NCBI RefSeq assembly: GCF_022867805.1
Contig: NZ_JALIFO010000001.1
Span: 62,001-126,000 of the forward strand
Length of the DNA: 64,000 bases
From: Cuneatibacter sp. NSJ-177
Lineage (GTDB): Bacteria > Bacillota > Clostridia > Lachnospirales > Lachnospiraceae
Reading direction: 5' to 3'
The notes below the pieces were generated by a model. The model was not told the origin of the DNA, did no database searches, and saw only the letters and a list, made by a program, of their open reading frames with translations. Shown here piece by piece: positions 8,879 through 16,616 of the stretch (within the stretch, counting starts at the first letter, position 1; each line of letters opens with the position of its first letter). Made by a program: the position numbers and the translations under genes.

Positions 8879-9711
8879 AACCAAGGTATTGTCTGGTCCA
8901 TTTGACCAATGGATTTTGCCCTCCGCCGGAATTGGTGCTGCAGGCGGCCGGGGCCGGTTACGATTGCGTCAGCTTTCGCGGGATTCCCGCCCGTACGAAA
9001 CAGAGCGGGGGCTTTTCCTCTTCCCTCAGCGGCCCGCCGCCTTTTGACTTTGCCGGAGACCGGCAGATGTTGCGGCGGACCAAACAGGCCTTGGCGGAGA
9101 CTGGTCTTACGGTAAATGATATAGAAAACGCCCGGATCTTTCCTGGCGTTGATGTAAGGGATTACGAGGCGGATCTGGAAGCGGCTGCTGAACTTGGCTG
9201 TAAGAATATTTTGACGAATATCTGGTCGGAAGAGGAAGCTTTTTCCATGGAGCAATTTCAACGGCTCTGCGAGCTGGCGGCAGGATATGACCAATCGGTT
9301 CACCTGGAATTTGTCACCTGGTCCGCAGTGAAAGACCTTCGGACCGCTGCCCGCATGCTCTTGACCTCTGGATGGAAAAATGTTGGGATTGTGGTGGATA
9401 CGCTGCATTTTTACCGTTCGCGGGTAAAAGTGGAGGAGTTGGATTTGCTCCCAATCGAGTGGTTTTCCTATGTCCATCTATGCGACTGCGGGCCGGAGAT
9501 TCCGGAAGATATCCCTTCCCTGGTGAAAACCGGAATTCAGGAAAGATTGATTCCGGGGGAAGGGGCCGTGGATATCCGGGGGCTGTTGGAACGGATTCCG
9601 CAGGCGGTCCGGGGACTGGAAATTCCAAATCCGGATCGGATGAAACATCAGGGGATCGAACCTTATATCCGGTATTGCCTGGAACAGACGAGAGCGTATC
9701 TGGAAGGCTGA
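8875..9711 (+). CDS. Sugar phosphate isomerase/epimerase-type TIM barrel (first)
   Basis: Xylose-isomerase-like/AP endonuclease family 2 barrel of 278 residues. Metal ligands can be placed at the Glu of VHLEF, the Asp and His of VVDTLHF, the His of YVHLCD and the terminal Glu of GLEIPN; RLIPGEG is the usual late loop. The GTG start overlaps the stop of the AroE-like gene by four bases, so translation is coupled. The family includes epimerases, inosose dehydratase and 3-dehydroshikimate dehydratase; beside an AroE-like enzyme the last is an attractive but unproven option. Confidence 0.82.
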   Translation: MKPRYCLVHLTNGFCPPPELVLQAAGAGYDCVSFRGIPARTKQSGGFSSSLSGPPPFDFAGDRQMLRRTKQALAETGLTVNDIENARIFPGVDVRDYEADLEAAAELGCKNILTNIWSEEEAFSMEQFQRLCELAAGYDQSVHLEFVTWSAVKDLRTAARMLLTSGWKNVGIVVDTLHFYRSRVKVEELDLLPIEWFSYVHLCDCGPEIPEDIPSLVKTGIQERLIPGEGAVDIRGLLERIPQAVRGLEIPNPDRMKHQGIEPYIRYCLEQTRAYLEG

Positions 9712-9769
9712 ACGCGAAGAGAGACGAGACGTTCCCCATAACAGGCAGACCAAAACTCGTATCAATTTT

Positions 9770-9809
9770 AAGGACGCCGGCTTTGGCGGTAGGCCGGTGT
9801 CCTTATTTT
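9770..9809 (+). terminator. Terminator of the first catabolic operon
   Basis: AAGGACGCCGGC pairs with GCCGGTGTCCTT (one G-U), followed by ATTTTAAT. It separates the TRAP operon from the second unit. Confidence 0.75.
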
Positions 9810-9858
9810 AATCGCAAATCGCTGTAGTGATAAGAACATAATGATAAAAAAACACAAA

Positions 9859-9870
9859 GTGATATATCAC
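9859..9870. promoter_or_regulatory. Candidate operator GTGATATATCAC
   Basis: Perfect 12-bp palindrome, the best copy of the four. It lies about 20 bp upstream of the -35 box of the cupin operon promoter. Confidence 0.6.
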
Positions 9871-9887
9871 TATTTTTGCTAAAAGGA

Positions 9888-9916
9888 TTGACATATGGAA
9901 GAAAAGATGCTAATAT
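9888..9916 (+). promoter_or_regulatory. Promoter of the cupin-isomerase-dehydrogenase operon
   Basis: TTGACA and TAATAT separated by 17 bp. It is bracketed by palindromes at 9859-9870 and 9956-9967, about 97 bp centre to centre. The leader is about 120 nt. The rest of 9810-10045 holds no gene. Confidence 0.75.
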
Positions 9917-9955
9917 CCTGGTATACAAAGAAATGAAGCGGAGAAGCAAAAGATA

Positions 9956-9967
9956 GTAATATATCAC
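9956..9967. promoter_or_regulatory. Candidate operator GTAATATATCAC
   Basis: Fourth copy of the palindrome, about 40 bp downstream of the predicted transcription start. With the upstream copy it could allow looping repression. Confidence 0.5.
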
Positions 9968-10045
9968 AGTGGAAAGAAACAAAAATATTGTAATTTCAAT
10001 TGAACTAGCAGCCGGAGATGAAATACCGGCAGGAGGAGGAGAAAC

Positions 10046-10681
10046 ATGAGTGTTCAGAAACTGGATTTTGGGCAGCCGCTTTTTGAGATGGAATATGTGG
10101 AGAATGAGGAAAAGTATTTCGTAAAGCCGAAGAGCATGGTGATCAACCTGGCGGAGAGGAGCCAGACCATTATCTATATCAAGGGGATCCCGCTTCTTCC
10201 ATTAAAAGGGACGATCGTGGAAGGCGTTTGGCTGGAAAACATCGGCCGCGCGCTGATTGTTCTGGATTATGAAAAATATGATATCGACGATCCGGAAGTA
10301 ATCGCGCGGATCAAGGGCAGCTGGAAGAGCCTCTATGAGTGTTCTGGCATTGAGCGGCACAAAGGGATTCCTTATTTTAAGTCTCCGAAGGTTCGCGTAG
10401 GCGGAGATACGGAGCTGAACGTGTGCTTCACCGAGCCGATGGCTCCGTCCGGGCCTCACCGGGATCACGACAGAAACTTTGATGAGGTTCATGCTCAGAT
10501 TCGTGGGTTCGGCAAGATGCAGAAATTCGAAACCAATGACACCAGCACGTTTTATCAGGAATACATCATGGCGCCGGGTATTGTCCACGACAAGTTTTAC
10601 AATGAAAAAGGCGAGTATCCCTGGCATCAATACCACAGCATTACCCGTGCGGTTTATATGCCGATCGAAATCGACCGATAG
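10046..10681 (+). CDS. Cupin-like protein of unknown function (first of pair)
   Basis: Soluble protein of 211 residues that I do not recognise as a named family. The C-terminal half looks like a metal-binding cupin: GPHRDHDRNFDEVHAQIRG supplies His/His/Glu/His candidates with the spacing of cupin motif 1, and YIMAPGIVHDKF resembles motif 2 (P-G-x-x-H). It ends EYPWHQYHS, shared with its neighbour. A strong GGAGGAGG precedes the start. It is the first gene of the second catabolic unit and is about half identical to the next gene. Isomerase, lyase or dioxygenase activity would all fit the fold; none can be chosen from sequence. Confidence 0.75.
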   Translation: MSVQKLDFGQPLFEMEYVENEEKYFVKPKSMVINLAERSQTIIYIKGIPLLPLKGTIVEGVWLENIGRALIVLDYEKYDIDDPEVIARIKGSWKSLYECSGIERHKGIPYFKSPKVRVGGDTELNVCFTEPMAPSGPHRDHDRNFDEVHAQIRGFGKMQKFETNDTSTFYQEYIMAPGIVHDKFYNEKGEYPWHQYHSITRAVYMPIEIDR

Positions 10682-10690
10682 GAGGAACCG

Positions 10691-11329
10691 ATGAGCATAA
10701 AAAAATTAGATTTTGCCAAACCCTTTTTTGAGGATGTGGAGTTCGTGGAAAACGAGGCGGAATATTTCGTGGAACCAAAGAGCATTGTCATTAACCTGGC
10801 TCACAAGACACACGGAATCATCGATGCGGAAGGCCTTCCTCTGGAACCGTTAAAAGCGGCTGTCCTTCAGGGCGTTGTGTTAAAGGGCGTGGAGCGGGCG
10901 CTGGTGTTCCGCAATTACGACCGGTACGACGTGACCAATCCCGAAACGGCAGCTTTGGTGGAGAAAACCTGGAAATCCCTGTATGAGTGGTCCGGAAATG
11001 AACGCCAGAAGGGAATTCCCTATCATAAGACGGAAAAAATCCGCCTGACGGAAGATACTTCCGTGACGGTCTGCTATGCGGCTCCGATGTCTCCGTCCGG
11101 CCCCCACAAGGAGCATGCGAAGGACATTGACGAGGTTCATGTGCAGCTGCAGGGAATGGGAAAAGTGCAGCTGTTCCGGGAGAATGACCCGGCTGCCTTC
11201 TACCGGGAATTCATTTTGGCCCCCGGCAATGCCCATGACAGGATCTACGGGGAGAATGGGGAATATCCCTGGCATCAGTACCACAGCGTGACAGCTTCGG
11301 TCTATGTGCCGGTGGAAATCGAGCGGTAA
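10691..11329 (+). CDS. Cupin-like protein of unknown function (second of pair)
   Basis: Paralogue of the preceding gene, 212 residues, starting nine bases after its stop behind TAGGAGG. Conserved positions include PKSIVINLA, WKSLYE, the motif GPHKEHAKDIDEVHVQLQG, FILAPGNAHDR and GEYPWHQYHS. Because the putative metal ligands are kept in both copies, both probably bind metal. Close spacing and similar length suggest two subunits of one complex or two enzymes for related substrates (inference). Not recognised beyond the cupin-like signature. Confidence 0.75.
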   Translation: MSIKKLDFAKPFFEDVEFVENEAEYFVEPKSIVINLAHKTHGIIDAEGLPLEPLKAAVLQGVVLKGVERALVFRNYDRYDVTNPETAALVEKTWKSLYEWSGNERQKGIPYHKTEKIRLTEDTSVTVCYAAPMSPSGPHKEHAKDIDEVHVQLQGMGKVQLFRENDPAAFYREFILAPGNAHDRIYGENGEYPWHQYHSVTASVYVPVEIER

Positions 11330-11342
11330 GGGGGAGAACGAT

Positions 11343-12158
11343 ATGAAATTCAGTGTGTGCACGGTGGATCGGGATTTGAGCCCGGACGTTCCGTTTCCTC
11401 TCAGGGGAAAGACCTATGAGGAATGCGCCAGGCAGGCGGAACTTTTGGGTTTTGACGGAATTGAATTGCAAATTCAAGATCCCAAGTATTATAATGGAAG
11501 AGAACTGAAACAGATGTTGGATTCCCATGGTTTGGGAGCCTCGGCAGTGACCACGGGACTCGCCTATACCATGGAAGGAATGAGCATGACTCATCCGGAT
11601 CCGAAGGTGCGCGCCGCCACGGTGGAGCGGCTGAAACGTCAGTTGGATCTGGCAAAGGAGCTGGATTCCCAGATCTTGATCGGATACCTGCGCGGACGCA
11701 AAGGGCCGGATCGAAGCGATCAGGAGTTTGAAGATATTTTGACAGAGACCCTGGGGGAAGTGGTGGAGTACGGAGCCAGCATTCAGACACCTACGGTATT
11801 TGAGCAGATCAACCGGAACGACGGGGATGTGTTTAATTCCACCGAGCGTACCATGAGCTTTTTGGAAAAATTTCACTCGGACTGGCTGCTCTACAATGGG
11901 GATACTTATCATATGCTCACCGAAGACTTTGACGTGCCGGCGGCGATCCGCCGTTCCCTTTCAAAGTTGGTTTTGTTCCATGTCTCGGATGAAGGCAGAA
12001 ATCTGCCGGACGACAAGCATTTTGATTTTCATCAGGCAGCGTGCGTTTTAAAAGAAGCGGGTTATGAAAAATGGGTTTCCATTGAGTGCAAACCGCTGCC
12101 GGACAGCCTGACCGCTACCCGGCAGGGGATTGAATATTTAAAGAAAACATTTCGATAG
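11343..12158 (+). CDS. Sugar phosphate isomerase/epimerase-type TIM barrel (second)
   Basis: Barrel of 271 residues of the xylose-isomerase-like family. Candidate metal ligands are the Glu of TVFEQINR, the Asp of YNGDTYHM, the His of LFHVSDEGR and the Glu of SIECKP, the arrangement of D-tagatose/psicose 3-epimerases and IolE-type enzymes. The ATG is seven bases after GGGGGAG; an in-frame ATG 13 codons earlier lies inside the upstream gene and is not credible. It differs clearly from the first TIM barrel at 8875, so the two probably act at different steps. Confidence 0.85.
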   Translation: MKFSVCTVDRDLSPDVPFPLRGKTYEECARQAELLGFDGIELQIQDPKYYNGRELKQMLDSHGLGASAVTTGLAYTMEGMSMTHPDPKVRAATVERLKRQLDLAKELDSQILIGYLRGRKGPDRSDQEFEDILTETLGEVVEYGASIQTPTVFEQINRNDGDVFNSTERTMSFLEKFHSDWLLYNGDTYHMLTEDFDVPAAIRRSLSKLVLFHVSDEGRNLPDDKHFDFHQAACVLKEAGYEKWVSIECKPLPDSLTATRQGIEYLKKTFR

Positions 12159-12172
12159 GAGGAAATGATGGC

Positions 12173-13357
12173 ATGAAGCAGAAAGTGGATCGCCCGATTG
12201 TAGTGGGTATGGTAGGAACCGGCTATGGCTGTGAGCTCCATGGAGGCGGCTATGAAAATATGGTGGGAATCCCGGTCCGCTTGAAGACCGTCTGCGGCGG
12301 TTCCAACCGGGAGAAGGCAGAGGCCATGAAGGAGCGTTACGGCTACGAAGTGGTCACCATGGATTATATGGATATCATCAATGATCCGGAGATCGACGTG
12401 GTGGATATCAATACCAATCAAACCCTGCATGTTCCGATTGCCATGGCGGCGTTAAAGGCAGGGAAACATGTCATCTGTGAGAAACCCCTGACCGGATATG
12501 TGGGGAACGGAGAGGACAATATCGGCAAGACCGTTCCGAAGTCCGTCATGTACGAGAGTGTTTTGGCACAGATGGATGAGCTGAAGGCCATCATTGAGAC
12601 CAGCGGAAAGAAATTCATGTATGCAGAAAACCAGGTCTATGCGACGCCGGTACAGAAAGCCGCGGAGATTCTCCGGGCAAAGAAGAGTAAAATTGTGTTC
12701 ATGAACAGTGAGAATACCCTGATTGGATCCAGCTCCCCCAAGGGCGGCCATTGGAACCAGATCGGGGGCGGTACGCTGATGAGAAACGGAATCCATGGGC
12801 TGACTGCGATGCTCTGGCTGAAACGCCAGGAGGCAAAGGCCCGCGGGGAAGAGTTTGGGATTGTCAGCGTGGTGGCGGATACCGGCGTGCAGACTGCGGC
12901 CATTGAGAAAGAGAAACACCGCTACATCAACGCCCATCCGGTGGATGTGGAAGATGTGGCCGTGGTGACCGTGACGTTCCTGGACGGGACCAAATGTGTC
13001 GCCATCTGCTCCGATGCGGTGCTGGGCGGATCCCGGAACACGGTGAATGTATATGCGCACGACGCTTCCTTCCGCTGCAACTTGAATCCCTGCGACATCC
13101 TGAACACTTATTTCATGGATGAGGAAGGGCTGGACGACGTGTACATTTCGGAAATGCTTCCGCAGAAGACCGGCTGGAACCAGGCGTTTGTCTCGGATGA
13201 AATCATCCGCGGCTATGCCGGCGAGCTGAAGAACTTCATGGAGTGCATTGCCTTTGACCGGGAGCCGGATTCTGATTTTTATCTGGCCTATGATGTGATG
13301 CGGGTGATTTATGGCGCTTACCGGTCGGCGGAAGAAGGAAAGAAGATCGTTTTCTAA
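12173..13357 (+). CDS. Gfo/Idh/MocA-family oxidoreductase (second copy)
   Basis: Dehydrogenase of 394 residues, clearly paralogous to the one at 6755: MVGTGYGCELHGGGY cofactor loop, CEKPLTGYVG, the same extra segment (DNIGKTVPKS), FMYAENQVYATPVQKAAEILRAKKSKIV and GGGTLMRNGIHGLT. AGGAGG lies ten bases before the ATG. As last gene of the second unit it mirrors the first unit, which also combines one such dehydrogenase with one TIM barrel. Two related dehydrogenases may oxidise and later reduce the same ring position, as in other 3-keto sugar routes (inference). Confidence 0.9.
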   Translation: MKQKVDRPIVVGMVGTGYGCELHGGGYENMVGIPVRLKTVCGGSNREKAEAMKERYGYEVVTMDYMDIINDPEIDVVDINTNQTLHVPIAMAALKAGKHVICEKPLTGYVGNGEDNIGKTVPKSVMYESVLAQMDELKAIIETSGKKFMYAENQVYATPVQKAAEILRAKKSKIVFMNSENTLIGSSSPKGGHWNQIGGGTLMRNGIHGLTAMLWLKRQEAKARGEEFGIVSVVADTGVQTAAIEKEKHRYINAHPVDVEDVAVVTVTFLDGTKCVAICSDAVLGGSRNTVNVYAHDASFRCNLNPCDILNTYFMDEEGLDDVYISEMLPQKTGWNQAFVSDEIIRGYAGELKNFMECIAFDREPDSDFYLAYDVMRVIYGAYRSAEEGKKIVF

Positions 13358-13392
13358 CAGGATCCGACGGCTGGAGTGTTTCGAATAGGCAG

Positions 13393-13452
13393 AGCAGCTG
13401 CGAGAATAGAGGTTGAAGTTTTGAAAAGCCTTGTTTTTGCAGCTGCTTTTTT
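13393..13452 (+). terminator. Probable terminator of the second catabolic unit
   Basis: AGCAGCTGC pairs with GCAGCTGCT over nine bases across a 37-nt loop, followed by TTTTT. The long loop lowers confidence. The region 13453-13611 shows only a weaker GCAGGATC/GATCCTGC inverted repeat. Confidence 0.5.
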
Positions 13453-13611
13453 GCGCAAAGATCAAGAAAACGGCAGGATCGGACGGGATGCGGCGGATGG
13501 GAGTTCGCAGTCTAAGGTCGCCGGATCCTGCAAATTTGCTTTCGTTTTTGGCATGGATGACCGGCGGGCGCCGGTAGGAGGAAATTGTCAGAGATATTTG
13601 AGCTTTGTACA

Positions 13612-13640
13612 TTGCGAATTTTTCTTCTTTGGGGTACAAT
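13612..13640 (+). promoter_or_regulatory. Promoter of the small membrane protein gene
   Basis: TTGCGA and TACAAT with a 17-bp spacer, about 85 bp before the start codon. Confidence 0.55.
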
Positions 13641-13726
13641 AACAAATAAAGAGCGAAATGAACTTTAGTTTCCTGCTGACTATGAGCAGCGGAAGCTCTT
13701 AACCTGTACCAGAGGAGGAAGAAACT

Positions 13727-14254
13727 ATGAGTTACCCAAGAGAACAGGCATCCAGAGGGCTGCTTTTGCTGTTTGTATCGGCGATTATCTCTCTGTTTTC
13801 CTGGCTGCCCTTTATCGGGATCGTCGCGTTTGGATTAAATCTATATGCTCTGTATACGCTTTCCACGGCAGCAGAGGGATATCGGACCGCATTTTATGTG
13901 AATATCGTGGGGATTATTCTGTCAGTGGTCGGGATGGTGTTTAAAAACGGATTTCTAGGGGCTTTGGTTGACATGGCGATTCAAATTTTGAACTTCCTGT
14001 CCGTCTTTTTTATCTGCAAGACAACCGGGGATTTCCTTTCAACCGTTGATTATAGGCTTGCCGGAAGCGGGACGACAGTCTGGGTTCTCTACGCCGTTTG
14101 TACCGGCGTCATGATTTTGTGTGAACTGCTGAGCGTCATCCCGATTATCAATATCGGCGCAGCCCTTTTGTCGGCCGGAATTGCGGTTGTACAGTTCGTG
14201 GCCGGAATCCTGTATCTGATTTTCCTTTTTAGGAGTCAGAAAGCTTTGGCATAA
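13727..14254 (+). CDS. Small integral membrane protein, unknown function
   Basis: A 175-residue hydrophobic protein with about five predicted membrane segments: 11-32, 36-50, 55-75, 80-98, then after a short polar loop (DFLSTVDYRLAG) 115-135 and 140-168. No catalytic motif is visible. GAGGAGG stands before the ATG. It has its own promoter and terminator, so it is monocistronic. I do not recognise the family. Confidence 0.75.
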   Translation: MSYPREQASRGLLLLFVSAIISLFSWLPFIGIVAFGLNLYALYTLSTAAEGYRTAFYVNIVGIILSVVGMVFKNGFLGALVDMAIQILNFLSVFFICKTTGDFLSTVDYRLAGSGTTVWVLYAVCTGVMILCELLSVIPIINIGAALLSAGIAVVQFVAGILYLIFLFRSQKALA

Positions 14255-14292
14255 TGAAATCAGAGAATGAAGAATTCTCTGACTGAATTTGG

Positions 14293-14319
14293 AACCGTCT
14301 GCGGGGCAGGCGGTTTTTT
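14293..14319 (+). terminator. Terminator of the membrane protein gene
   Basis: AACCGTCTGC/GCAGGCGGTT stem followed by TTTTTT. A separate perfect 9-bp hairpin (14260-14282, TCAGAGAAT/ATTCTCTGA) without a U-tail precedes it. Confidence 0.8.
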
Positions 14320-14451
14320 GATTCTCCTCCCGCAGGGAAGAAACAGGGCGAATTTTGAACGGTAAAACATGGATATTGAAGTCTGAAATATAAGATAGCA
14401 CTATTATACTGCAAATAAAGAGGGAATGATCAAAAATTGACAGGGAAATTG

Positions 14452-14479
14452 TTGAAAAATAACATGTTTATGCTATACT
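14452..14479 (+). promoter_or_regulatory. Promoter of the zinc-ribbon gene
   Basis: TTGAAA and TATACT with a 16-bp spacer, about 100 bp before the start. The remainder of 14320-14578 is AT-rich without a gene. Confidence 0.5.
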
Positions 14480-14578
14480 ATTAGCATATCGATATATCGG
14501 TCAATAATAGGCAGGTATATGGATAGAATTTGATATAGCAGTCGGATAGCCGTAGGAGTAAAAGGGGGAGGATTGATT

Positions 14579-15415
14579 ATGGCAATGATTCCATGTCCAG
14601 GATGTGGGGAGCCTGTTTCGGACAAGGCCCAAAAATGTGTTCACTGTGGTTATGTATTTTTTCCGGATGGGAAGAGGATCTGCCCGGAATGTGGAGCGGA
14701 GATCGAAGAGGGAGCAGATATTTGCAGCAAGTGCGGATGCCCAGCTGAAGTAAAAGAAAAAGATCAGACTGATGAGTCGCAGCAGGTGGAATTTACTGGT
14801 GACATAACGCCAAAAAAGGTACAGAAATCGAAAAAATCAATTATCATCGCCGCTGCGGTGATTGTAGTTGCGGTGATCGGTATTTTTGCTTTTCAGCAAA
14901 TAAAAAAACAGAACGCGGCTAAAGAGGCTGAGCGTTTGAGCTAGGAATACAGCGAAAATCTGGAACTGATTGCATATGACATGTTGTCTGGGGCTGCGGA
15001 CGCTGAGACGGCGGGAAATCTAATTAAAAAAGTATGGTATAACTCGATTTATGAGAAGACAGATTCATCCACGGATAAATTCACCCGAAAAAACCAGGGG
15101 AGCGGTGCGTTCTATGATGATTTCAACGATGCGCTAGGGAATTTATTTCGAGATGCCAGCTTTCAGATTAAGATAAAATCAGTGGAAGAGAATCAGGAAA
15201 AGGTGTCATCTTTGATGAAAGACATGAAGAATCCTCCGGAAGAACACGAGGAAGCCTACCGTACTTTGCAAGACTATTACGACGCTTACCTGGAATTTAC
15301 TAATTTAGTTGTCAATCCGTCTGGTAGTTTGCAGACGTTTTCGGAGAATTTCAATTCGACGGATCAAAATGTATCTAATTATCTAAGTAAAATGCAGTTA
15401 TATCTAGATGACTAA
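14579..15415 (+). pseudogene. Zinc-ribbon membrane protein split by an in-frame amber stop
   Basis: One reading frame interrupted once by TAG at 14942-14944. The first part (about 121 residues from an ATG seven bases after GGGGGAGG) has two Cys4 ribbons (CPGCGEPVSDKAQKCVHC and CPECGAEIEEGADICSKC), a charged linker and a transmembrane helix (IIIAAAVIVVAVIGIFAF). The frame reopens at once with EYSENLELIAYDM and continues 156 codons (GNLIKKVWYNSIYEK, FYDDFNDALGNLF, LMKDMKNPPEEHEEAY, NPSGSLQTF) to the normal stop. Zinc-ribbon/TM proteins with this kind of helical extracellular domain occur in Clostridia, so the intact ancestor was probably one protein of 278 residues. Either a recent nonsense mutation or a sequencing error. 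Confidence 0.75.
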
Positions 15416-15462
15416 ACCGCTTATGCTGGTGATAGGAAGTGGCAAAAATAGCTGGAAATCAT

Positions 15463-15513
15463 AAGACAGATCAGGATAGAGGCTGTATGTCTATCCTGAT
15501 CTGTCTTGCTTTT
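15463..15513 (+). terminator. Terminator after the zinc-ribbon gene
   Basis: A perfect 18-bp stem (AAGACAGATCAGGATAGA with its complement) and a nine-base loop, followed by GCTTTT. Confidence 0.8.
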
Positions 15514-15523
15514 GCAAATAAAA

Positions 15524-15553
15524 TTGTTCTCTTCCCCAATTCTATGTTATACT
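15524..15553 (+). promoter_or_regulatory. Promoter of the esterase-acyltransferase pair
   Basis: TTGTTC and TATACT, 18-bp spacer, about 65 bp before the esterase start. Confidence 0.45.
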
Positions 15554-15620
15554 TCACATAAGACAAAAAGGAATCCCGGCTTTCTGGCGGCGATATTTCC
15601 AGCGGGAGATTAGGAGAACT

Positions 15621-16616
15621 ATGGCGATCAATAAAACAATGAGGAAGATTTTAAAGGCCCTGTCCTATGGGGATCTGGAGCTTCAAACCTCCAGGCGGGC
15701 CGCCAACTTGAAGGCATTGGATCCGCTGAAGCCGTTCTATAAGGCCATGGACTGCAAGGTTTTCAGCGGGGATCACGAGATTCCCACAAGGGTCTATCTG
15801 CCGGAAGAAGAGCTGACGGTTTCGGTGGGCAGGGAGACCGCCCTGCCGGTTCTCCTCTTTCTTCACGGCGGCGGATGGGTCACGGAGAGCGTGGATACTT
15901 ACAACCGCATCTGCGCGAGACTTGCCAAATCAACCGGCCATGCCGTGGTCTCCGTGGGTTACCGGCTGGCGCCGGAATACCGGTTCCCCATTGGCCTGGA
16001 AGATTGCTATGCCGTGGCGAAGGCGGTGTTCACGAACCAGTTTTTCCTGAATACCAGGCCGGACCGGATCACCGTGATCGGCGACAGTGCCGGAGGAAAT
16101 CTGGCGGCGGCCTTGTCCCTGCTTGCAAGGGACCGGGGAGAATTCCTCCCCCAGCGGCAGATTTTGATTTACCCTGCTGTGAACAACGACTATTCGGAGG
16201 CATCCCCGTTTCCTTCGGTCCGGGAAAACGGAACGGATTTTCTTTTGACCTCCCAGAAACTTTGCCGGTATCTGGAACTGTACGAGAGCAGCGTGGAGGA
16301 CCGGAAGAATCCTTATTTTGCTCCGATCCTTGCGGAGGATTTGTCCAACCAGCCCCGCACGCTGATCTTGACCGCGGAATATGATCCGCTGCGGGATGAA
16401 GGCGAGGCGTATGGCAGGCGTTTGGCGAGAGCCGGAAATCAAGTGGAGGTCCGCCGGATCAAAGATGCCCTTCACGGCTATTTTGCCCTTGGTATTAAGT
16501 TTTACCATGTCCAGGAGAGTTTAGAAATCATCAATCAGTTTTTAAAGGAGTCGGATTATCATGGAGAAGAGAAAGGAACGGATTCCCCGCTGGAGGCGGC
16601 TGGACAACGCGGCTAA
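15621..16616 (+). CDS. Alpha/beta hydrolase, hormone-sensitive-lipase-type esterase
   Basis: Esterase of 331 residues. The oxyanion-hole motif HGGGW is at about residue 84, the nucleophile elbow GDSAGGNLAAALS near 155, the catalytic Asp in LTAEYDPLRDEGE and the His in DALHGYFALG, so all parts of the HSL-type triad are present. No signal peptide. AGGAG precedes the ATG. Its last 56 bases overlap the start of the condensation-type gene, a strong coupling. The partner suggests the pair makes and breaks an ester, perhaps on a lipid or alcohol (inference). Confidence 0.88.
   Translation: MAINKTMRKILKALSYGDLELQTSRRAANLKALDPLKPFYKAMDCKVFSGDHEIPTRVYLPEEELTVSVGRETALPVLLFLHGGGWVTESVDTYNRICARLAKSTGHAVVSVGYRLAPEYRFPIGLEDCYAVAKAVFTNQFFLNTRPDRITVIGDSAGGNLAAALSLLARDRGEFLPQRQILIYPAVNNDYSEASPFPSVRENGTDFLLTSQKLCRYLELYESSVEDRKNPYFAPILAEDLSNQPRTLILTAEYDPLRDEGEAYGRRLARAGNQVEVRRIKDALHGYFALGIKFYHVQESLEIINQFLKESDYHGEEKGTDSPLEAAGQRG

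Noticed and set aside
6755-13357. C-glycoside deglycosidase cluster (Gfo/Idh oxidase plus barrel alpha subunit and small beta subunit)
   Set aside because: Gfo/Idh and barrel genes fit, but I did not see the short beta-subunit partner; the 211-residue cupin-like proteins do not obviously match it. Kept only as one possibility in the pathway finding.
13376-13642. An 88-codon frame after the second catabolic unit
   Set aside because: It runs through a terminator hairpin and the promoter of the next gene; no family.
14260-14282. Perfect 9-bp hairpin as terminator of the membrane protein gene
   Set aside because: No U-tail; the following hairpin at 14293-14319 with TTTTTT is the better terminator.
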